From positions 1 through 37,137 of the forward strand of contig CABUZD010000004.1 of assembly GCA_902495945.1 (NCBI GenBank): a stretch of 37,137 nt of DNA, written 5' to 3'. How positions within the stretch are numbered: position 1 is the first letter of the stretch; every line of letters starts with the position of its first letter. Positions 32,401 through 37,137 of this stretch are shown here, piece by piece. The notes beneath the pieces are model-generated. The model did no database searches. It saw only the letters and a list, made by a program, of their open reading frames with translations, and was not told the DNA's origin. The position numbers and the translations under genes were made by a program. Source of the DNA: an uncultured Collinsella sp. GTDB lineage: Bacteria; Actinomycetota; Coriobacteriia; Coriobacteriales; Coriobacteriaceae.

Positions 32401-32785
32401 GCTCGTCACACTCTATCGCGCGCTGCAGACCATGTGGCGCTCCAACCGCGGCAAGACCGGGGATGATTCATTCTGCGCAAGCGATATCGACATCGCGCAG
32501 ATGTGCCTTGCCATCGATGCCCGCACGCCGGTCGACGAGCGCTCGGTGGAAAGCGGCCTAGGAATCTTCGAAGAGCTTGGTTTCTGTCGCGTTTCGGGGT
32601 TTGACGATACGCGTCGCATCGCGATGGCCGAAAACCCCGGCCGCGTGCAATTGAGCAGGTCAATTCGCTATTTGGAGGGCTTGCGCTCGCGCATGGAGTT
32701 TTCGGCTTTCCGGAGCTGGGCGCTCGATTCGTGCGCTTCTGATATGCTAGCCAAAGTTAACCGCCCGATCGTACCGCGGGCCTAG
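29498..32785 (+). CDS. recJ: RecJ exonuclease fused to RecQ-like DNA helicase
   Basis: 1095 residues from the ATG at 29498 (GGGGGTGGG 5 nt upstream; a GTG at 29453 is less likely). Residues 1-570 are a full RecJ 5'-3' single-strand exonuclease: DFDVDG at 91-96, VDNG at 148-151, TDHH at 171-174, NAAGR at 292-296, GGHAGAVG of the DHHA1 domain at 418-425, then an OB-like part. Residues 610-960 are a superfamily-2 helicase: Walker A MGTGRGKS at 646-653, DEAHH at 752-756, TATAT at 787-791 and QMSGRAGRDG at 929-938. The last 130 residues include a winged-helix-like piece. The four-Cys zinc site of RecQ is missing. E. coli RecJ (577 residues) and RecQ are separate partners. relA follows after 15 bp. 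Confidence 0.93.
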   Translation: MSSLKTTHRWAVAQQNPELEKELSAGLGIPGLVARIMVAHGITSIEEGQLFLTPSLDRDWADPLVIPGMVIVADRVECAIRSHERIAVFGDFDVDGITSTCLLTEALRAFGADVTPFIPHRFDEGYGLSRAALDRVNELARPQLIVTVDNGIAAKEEVSYLESLGIDLVVTDHHEPSDQVPQGVPLTDPKLEDEGPSRELAGAGVALKLVQVLGERLGKPSYWRSLIEVAALGTVSDMMPLTPENRALVAEGIQQMRVTARPGYIALAALAKADLSTITADGLSFSLIPRLNAAGRMADPKLALDLLLARNPIEASALAAELEEINRQRREIEAELTRDAMAKVEETYDGGRAIVVGGEGWHEGVKGIVASRLTNRYHVPALLFSIEDGIARGSGRSVGKVNLFDAVERCSDLLIRRGGHAGAVGVTIEASKLDEFRRRLSAVLSEIPAEDFEDIDEVAATVDLSELNIETIEQISRLEPFGQGNKVPLLAAEGVTMCDRAVVGKTGEHMRFVATDGAASVPAIMFRVPQIDKLINCDSAVDLVFEAVAEHWQGRVKPKLMVKDVLVRDTTLPSVDDPACELRRGVQPTDSGLRLESRKRETLAQLSYTELTRSLIHSFIGSNQPHRAQAEALDALADHQSVLAVMGTGRGKSLIFHVHAAREAVLRGRASIFVYPLRALVADQAYHLSSTMASLGIGVGVLTGETVEAARDDVFAGLASGRTGIVLTTPEFLSIHRDRFARSGRIGFVVIDEAHHAGLAKGGDRSAYLDMPDILKALGDPVVMAATATATAPVVAELARMLPITHTVVDETVRENLQLEDDRDLASRENRLVSIVATGEKTVIYVNSRDQSVALAKTLRKRVPDCATHIAFYNAGLARSDRRRVEEAFRDGSLSCIVSTSAFGEGVNLPDIRHVVLYHMPFGGIEFNQMSGRAGRDGQPAVIHLLYSSRDARINERLLDCYAPERDELVTLYRALQTMWRSNRGKTGDDSFCASDIDIAQMCLAIDARTPVDERSVESGLGIFEELGFCRVSGFDDTRRIAMAENPGRVQLSRSIRYLEGLRSRMEFSAFRSWALDSCASDMLAKVNRPIVPRA

Positions 32786-32800
32786 GGGAAGGGGACCTCG

Positions 32801-35161
32801 ATGGATGCCGCAGCCCGTACCGCCCATGATTCCACCCTCCAGCCGTTTTCGGAGATGGAGCACTATAAGCATGCCGATGAGCTGCCGCCCGAGATTATGG
32901 CGGACAGCTACGACAAGCTGGAGCGTCTGTGCCTCAAATATATGAATGAGGACGACTTTTCTAAGGTTGAGCAGGCCTACTGCTTTGCTGCCGAGAAGCA
33001 TTGCAACCAAAAGCGGCGCTCGGGTGAGATGTACATCAACCATCCCGTCGAGGTGGCCATCATTCTGGCCGATCTCAAGATGGACTGCGATGTGGTGTGC
33101 GCCGCGCTGCTGCACGATACCGTCGAGGATACTGAGACCTCGCTCGCCGATGTTTCCGGCCTGTTTGGCGATACGGTGGCCGAGCTCGTCGATGGCGTGA
33201 CCAAGCTCACCAACATCGAAGTCGACAGCATGGACGAGAAGCAGGCGCTCACGCTGCGCAAGATGTTCCTTGCCATGTCCAAGGACATTCGCGTCATCAT
33301 CGTTAAACTTGCCGACCGTCTGCACAACATGCGAACGCTGGCAGCCCTGCGCGAGGATCGTCGCCTATTTAAGGCTCGCGAGACCATGGACGTGTACGCG
33401 CCCTTGGCCGACCGCCTGGGCATGAGCTCTATTAAGTGGGAGCTCGAGGACCTGTCCTTCTTCTACCTGGAGCCCGATGCCTACCAGCGCATCGCGCGCA
33501 TGGTGGCGGAGTCGCGCGAGGTCCGTGAGCGCTATCTGGCTGAGACCATCAAGACACTCACCGACGAGCTCAACCGCATTGGCCTGGAAGGCTTCCAGAT
33601 CAACGGCCGTTCCAAGCACTATTGGTCCATCTACCAAAAGATGAAGCGCAAGGGCAAGGAGTTCTCCGAGATCTACGACCTGGTGGCACTGCGCGTCATC
33701 ACGCATTCGGTGCGCGATTGCTACTCCACGCTCGGCGCGGTGCATACGCTGTGGCACCCCATGCCCGGTCGCTTTAAAGACTATATCGCCATGCCCAAGG
33801 TCAATAACTACCAGTCGCTCCATACGACGGTTATCGGCCCCACGGCCCGCCCGCTCGAGATTCAGATTCGAACCTATGAGATGCATGAGCAGGCCGAGTA
33901 CGGCATTGCCGCCCACTGGCTATATAAGAAGTCGGGCGGATCGTCTGCTTCCAAGACCAATGACGCTCAACGTTTGGACGACCAGATCAACTGGCTCAAG
34001 CATTCGCTCGATTGGGCGGCTTCCGACGAGATCACCGATGCCAAGGAATACCTGCACTCGCTGAAGGTCGATCTGTTCGATCAGGAGATCTTCGTCTTTA
34101 CGCCCAAGGGCGAGGTCATGGCGCTTCGTGCCGGCTCTACACCGCTCGACTTTGCCTACGCCGTTCACACCGAGGTGGGAAACCATTGCGTCGGCGCCAA
34201 AATCAACGGTGCGGTGGCTCCGCTCACGCACGAGATTAAGACGGGTGACCGTGTCGAGATCCTGACTAACAAGAGTTCCAAGCCGTCGCGTGATTGGCTC
34301 AAGATCGTCAAGACGCCTTCCGCCAAGTCAAAGATCCGTCGCTACTTTGCCGCCGCGACTAAGGACGACGACGCTGCCGCCGGCCGCGATATGCTGGCCA
34401 AGGACCTGCGCAAGCGCGGGTATGGCATCTCCACGCCGCGCTCCACGCGTGCGCTCAATGCCGTGGCGGAGCAGTTTAACTTCAAGCAGCTCGAGGACCT
34501 GTTTGCCGCCGTCGGTGCCGGCAAGGTTGCCCCGCGCGCTGTGGGCAATAAGGTCGAGCAAATCTTGGACCCCAAGCCCGAGGAACAGCTCACCAAGGCC
34601 GAGGCTATCGCCGAGGTCGTGAAACAGCCGGCCCGCGGCTCCAACCGCAAGCCGCAAAAGCGTGGCAAGAGCGCCAGTAACGGCATTATCGTTAAGGGCG
34701 AGAGCAACAGTGGCCTGCTGGTCCGTCTGGCTCATTGCTGCAACCCCGTGACGGGCGACGATATCGTCGGCTTCATCACGCGTGGCCGAGGTGTCTCAGT
34801 GCATCGCGCCAACTGCCCCAACGTCAAGGGCCTCATGGAGCACCCCGAGCGCATGATTGACGTAGAGTGGGATGGTGCTGCCGACACCCTCTTCCAGGTC
34901 GAGATCGTGGTCGAGTGCCTGGACCGCATGGGCCTGCTCAAGGACGTCACCATTGCCATTGGCGATGCAGGCGGCAATATCCTTTCCGCCGCCACCTCGA
35001 CCAACCGCGAGGGTATTGCGACCCTGCGCTTTATGGTCGAGATTTCGGATGCGAGCGGCCTGGATCCGCTGCTGGCTTCCATCAGCAGTGTCGATTCGGT
35101 CTACGACGCTCGCCGTCTTATGCCCGGCGAGGGCGGAGCGCAACTCAAGCGCCGTGTGTAG
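32801..35161 (+). CDS. relA: Bifunctional (p)ppGpp synthetase/hydrolase (RelA/SpoT homologue)
   Basis: 786 residues from the ATG at 32801, after GGGGAAGGGGA. It sets the level of the alarmone (p)ppGpp in the stringent response. The hydrolase HD domain is intact: His81, His105-Asp106 and Glu109-Asp110 in ALLHDTVEDT. The synthetase domain has RFKDYIAMPK at 324-333 followed by VNNYQSLHT, so both activities are expected. A TGS domain (IFVFTPKGEVMAL) and a C-terminal ACT domain (about 710-786) follow, with a Cys-containing region (HCCNP) between. It is directly downstream of the RecJ fusion gene, as relA is near recJ in many Gram-positive bacteria. Confidence 0.96.
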   Translation: MDAAARTAHDSTLQPFSEMEHYKHADELPPEIMADSYDKLERLCLKYMNEDDFSKVEQAYCFAAEKHCNQKRRSGEMYINHPVEVAIILADLKMDCDVVCAALLHDTVEDTETSLADVSGLFGDTVAELVDGVTKLTNIEVDSMDEKQALTLRKMFLAMSKDIRVIIVKLADRLHNMRTLAALREDRRLFKARETMDVYAPLADRLGMSSIKWELEDLSFFYLEPDAYQRIARMVAESREVRERYLAETIKTLTDELNRIGLEGFQINGRSKHYWSIYQKMKRKGKEFSEIYDLVALRVITHSVRDCYSTLGAVHTLWHPMPGRFKDYIAMPKVNNYQSLHTTVIGPTARPLEIQIRTYEMHEQAEYGIAAHWLYKKSGGSSASKTNDAQRLDDQINWLKHSLDWAASDEITDAKEYLHSLKVDLFDQEIFVFTPKGEVMALRAGSTPLDFAYAVHTEVGNHCVGAKINGAVAPLTHEIKTGDRVEILTNKSSKPSRDWLKIVKTPSAKSKIRRYFAAATKDDDAAAGRDMLAKDLRKRGYGISTPRSTRALNAVAEQFNFKQLEDLFAAVGAGKVAPRAVGNKVEQILDPKPEEQLTKAEAIAEVVKQPARGSNRKPQKRGKSASNGIIVKGESNSGLLVRLAHCCNPVTGDDIVGFITRGRGVSVHRANCPNVKGLMEHPERMIDVEWDGAADTLFQVEIVVECLDRMGLLKDVTIAIGDAGGNILSAATSTNREGIATLRFMVEISDASGLDPLLASISSVDSVYDARRLMPGEGGAQLKRRV

Positions 35162-35195
35162 GTGCGAGAGCCTCTCAGCATCATAGATATTGGTT

Positions 35196-35232
35196 ACGCT
35201 CGAGGCATCGTTTGGTGCCTCGAGCGTATTTT
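35196..35232 (+). terminator. Intrinsic terminator after relA
   Basis: ACGCTCGAGGCA (35196-35207) pairs perfectly over 12 bp with TGCCTCGAGCGT (35216-35227), followed by ATTTTAG. The ribosome binding site of the next gene starts a few bases later, so that gene must depend on read-through or on a promoter inside this region. Confidence 0.8.
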
Positions 35233-35249
35233 AGAAGGAGGGTATGCGC

Positions 35250-35933
35250 ATGGACGATATGGCTTTGGACCTGACACCCCGAGGCACGGCTTCGATTGAG
35301 GCGCTCGTCAACGGCCCGATTCAGACCAACAGCTACGCCGTGATTTCGAATGACGAGTGCTTAATCGTCGATCCGGCGTGGGAGGGCGAGCGTCTTGTGG
35401 AGCATATCCGCACCGCGCATCCCGAGGTGCGCGTACTCGGCTCTGTCTGCACGCACGGTCATGCCGACCATGTTGGCGGGGTTGCCGGGGTTCGAGCTGT
35501 CGTTGGCGACAGTGCGCTATATGAGTTGTGCGCTAAGGACGTGACGGTACCTCGCGCAAATATCGAGGAGCAGCGTGTCATGTGGGGTATCGAGACGCCC
35601 GATCCGGGTGAGCCGACGCGCTTGCTTGCCGAGGGCGATACAATCGAGGTGGGCGACGTCTGCCTGCAGGTGATCGAGACGCCGGGGCATACGCCGGGCG
35701 GCATCGTCCTGTTCGCCGCGACCGAGCAGGGAAACATCGCCTTTGTGGGCGACACGCTTTTCCCGGGCAGCCACGGTCGTACCGATCTTTCCGGCGGTGA
35801 CGAGGCGGCGATTATGCGCTCGCTCTCCAAACTTGCCAAGATGCTTCCGCCCGATACCGTTTGCTTGACGGGCCATGGCGATTCGACCACGATGGCGCGC
35901 GAACTTATGCAGAACCCGTTTATGCAGATGTAG
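35250..35933 (+). CDS. Metallo-beta-lactamase-fold hydrolase (glyoxalase II-like)
   Basis: 227 residues from the ATG at 35250, about 8 nt from AAGGAGGG; an ATG at 35244 is too close to it. The zinc motif THGHADH is at 68-74, and further ligands appear in ETPGHTPGG, GDTLFPGS and LTGHGD. This is the small glyoxalase II-like group of hydrolases that often lies downstream of relA in Gram-positive genomes. The substrate (a thioester such as S-lactoyl conjugates, or another ester) is unknown. It is separated from relA by a terminator-like hairpin. Confidence 0.9.
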   Translation: MDDMALDLTPRGTASIEALVNGPIQTNSYAVISNDECLIVDPAWEGERLVEHIRTAHPEVRVLGSVCTHGHADHVGGVAGVRAVVGDSALYELCAKDVTVPRANIEEQRVMWGIETPDPGEPTRLLAEGDTIEVGDVCLQVIETPGHTPGGIVLFAATEQGNIAFVGDTLFPGSHGRTDLSGGDEAAIMRSLSKLAKMLPPDTVCLTGHGDSTTMARELMQNPFMQM

Positions 35934-36060
35934 GCTCGAAGCCGTCTTCCGAACCACGAAGACCGCTCAATCGTCAAGCTATTTTCCCCAGTGGGTCGAT
36001 TCTGTGGGGCAAACGGTCAAAATTTGTCCAATCGGATGGTATTCGTGAACAAACGAACGT

Positions 36061-36088
36061 TTATGCTCGGGTATGTCGTGGTAAAATC
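36061..36088 (+). promoter_or_regulatory. Candidate promoter for fba
   Basis: TGGTAAAAT at 36080-36088 is a good extended -10 element (TG, one base, TAAAAT). TTTATG at 36061-36066 is a weak -35 at 16 bp. It is 40 bp upstream of the fba start, with AGGAGG at 36114-36119 in between. Confidence 0.55.
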
Positions 36089-36127
36089 TCAGGCGTTATC
36101 GGAGCAACCTTACAGGAGGTTTCTTTT

Positions 36128-36994
36128 ATGCTCGTCAACGCAGCAGACATGCTCAAGAAGGCCGAGGCCGGCAAGTACGGTCTCGGTGCCTTCAACACCA
36201 ACAACCTCGAGTGGACCCTGGCTATTCTCCAGGCCGCCGAGGAGGCCAAGTCCCCGCTGATCCTTCAGTGCACCGCTGGTGCCGCTAAGTGGATGGGCGG
36301 TTTCAAGGTCTGCGCCGACATGGTTAAGGCTGCCGTCGAGGCCACGGGCGTTACCGTTCCCGTCGCCCTTCACCTCGATCACGGTTCTTACGAGGACTGC
36401 TTCAAGTGCATCGAGGCCGGCTTCACGTCCATCATGTATGACGGCTCTCACGAGGAGACCTTCCAGCTTAACCTCGACCGCACCAAGGAGCTCGTTGAGC
36501 TTGCCCACTCCAAGGGCATGTCCATCGAGGCCGAGGTCGGCGGCATCGGCGGCACCGAGGACGGCGTGACCTCCAGCGGCGAGCTCGCTGATCCTGCTGA
36601 GTGCAAGCAGATTGCTGACCTGGGCGTCGACTTCCTCGCCTGCGGTATCGGCAACATCCACGGCGTGTACCCTGCCGACTGGGCTGGCCTTTCCTTCGAG
36701 CGCCTGGGCGAGATCAAGGCTCAGACCGGCGACCTGCCCCTCGTCCTGCACGGTGGCACCGGCATCCCCGAGGATCAGATCAAGAAGGCCATCTCCCTGG
36801 GTATCTCCAAGATCAACGTCAACACCGATCTGCAGCTCGTCTTCGCCAAGGGTGTTCGCGAGTACATCGAGGCCGGCAAGGATCAGCAGGGCAAGGGCTT
36901 TGACCCCCGCAAGCTCCTCAAGCCTGGTCGTGACAACATCGTTGCCCGCACCAAGGAGCTCATGGAGGAGTTTGGCTCCGTCAACAAGGCGTAA
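36128..36994 (+). CDS. fba: Class II fructose-bisphosphate aldolase
   Basis: 288 residues from the ATG at 36128, with AGGAGG 8 nt upstream; the frame extends further upstream, but without a suitable start. It cleaves fructose 1,6-bisphosphate into dihydroxyacetone phosphate and glyceraldehyde 3-phosphate in glycolysis. Class II marks: LDHGS with catalytic Asp84 and zinc His85, EAEVGGIGG, ACGIGNIHGVYP with a second zinc His, LHGGTGIP with a third, and KINVNTDLQ for phosphate binding. Codon use is strongly biased (GCC, CTC, AAG), in keeping with high expression. A closely related tagatose-bisphosphate aldolase cannot be wholly excluded. Confidence 0.95.
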   Translation: MLVNAADMLKKAEAGKYGLGAFNTNNLEWTLAILQAAEEAKSPLILQCTAGAAKWMGGFKVCADMVKAAVEATGVTVPVALHLDHGSYEDCFKCIEAGFTSIMYDGSHEETFQLNLDRTKELVELAHSKGMSIEAEVGGIGGTEDGVTSSGELADPAECKQIADLGVDFLACGIGNIHGVYPADWAGLSFERLGEIKAQTGDLPLVLHGGTGIPEDQIKKAISLGISKINVNTDLQLVFAKGVREYIEAGKDQQGKGFDPRKLLKPGRDNIVARTKELMEEFGSVNKA

Positions 36995-37023
36995 GTAGCG
37001 GTTTAACTTTCCCGTCGGAGGCC

Positions 37024-37077
37024 CCCGGGGGTGACACCCTCGGGCGGCAGTCCAATATCGAGATGACGAAAGTCATC
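37024..37077 (+). terminator. Two hairpins downstream of fba
   Basis: CCCGGGGG (37024-37031) pairs with CCCTCGGG (37037-37044), one G-U, 5-nt loop, 29 bp after the fba stop. GATGAC-GAAA-GTCATC at 37062-37077 is a second stem with a GNRA-type loop. Neither has a T-run. Beyond this the last 60 bases show nothing clear. Confidence 0.4.
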
Positions 37078-37137
37078 ACAGCAAACATCAACAGAGCAAC
37101 CAACAGGACCCTCGTCAATAACCTTCCCATCCGAAGG

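Overview
The window looks like a chromosomal segment of a high-GC, anaerobic gut actinobacterium of the class Coriobacteriia, most likely Collinsella or a close relative. This is inferred from the GC-rich codon use, the strong AGGAGG-type ribosome binding sites, a clostridial-type PurL, an electron-bifurcating-type Etf operon and a recJ-relA-hydrolase block. I could not run a similarity search. No phage, transposase, CRISPR array, rRNA or tRNA was seen.

Layout. 1-3023 (minus): five-gene cell-envelope operon containing a membrane-anchored protein, a secreted beta-rich protein, a very small sortase-substrate-like protein and a large secreted protein that runs off the left edge. 3370-6995 (plus): FAD-linked 2-hydroxyacid (lactate-type) dehydrogenase followed by EtfB and an EtfA with an N-terminal two-cluster ferredoxin domain, resembling the LctBCD lactate dehydrogenase/Etf complex. 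6992-11440: HD-domain hydrolase (minus), AzlCD branched-chain amino acid exporter, KdgT-type 2-keto-3-deoxygluconate permease and a membrane GGDEF protein. 11630-16411 (minus): EamA-family transporter downstream of purL. 16596-18158: Kef-type cation/proton antiporter, followed by an unusual array of four 62-bp units that each fold into a hairpin. 18504-20811 (minus): a short-chain dehydrogenase and homoserine dehydrogenase.

21062-26390 (plus) is a complete livKHMGF branched-chain amino acid ABC importer, preceded by the decayed remains of a second livK. The gap after livF (26391-26714) holds three palindromic elements, including a perfect 22-bp inverted repeat. CutC and a GalT/HIT-like DUF4931 protein follow, then a convergent bile-acid:sodium-symporter-family transporter.

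29498-35933 (plus) is a recJ-relA-metallo-hydrolase block. Its RecJ is fused to a complete RecQ-like superfamily-2 helicase in one 1095-residue protein, which I regard as the most notable protein in the window. Class II fructose-bisphosphate aldolase closes the window.

Together the genes suggest a fermentative, amino-acid-dependent lifestyle: lactate or hydroxyacid redox coupled to ferredoxin, branched-chain amino acid import and export, homoserine-family amino acid synthesis, glycolysis and the stringent response.
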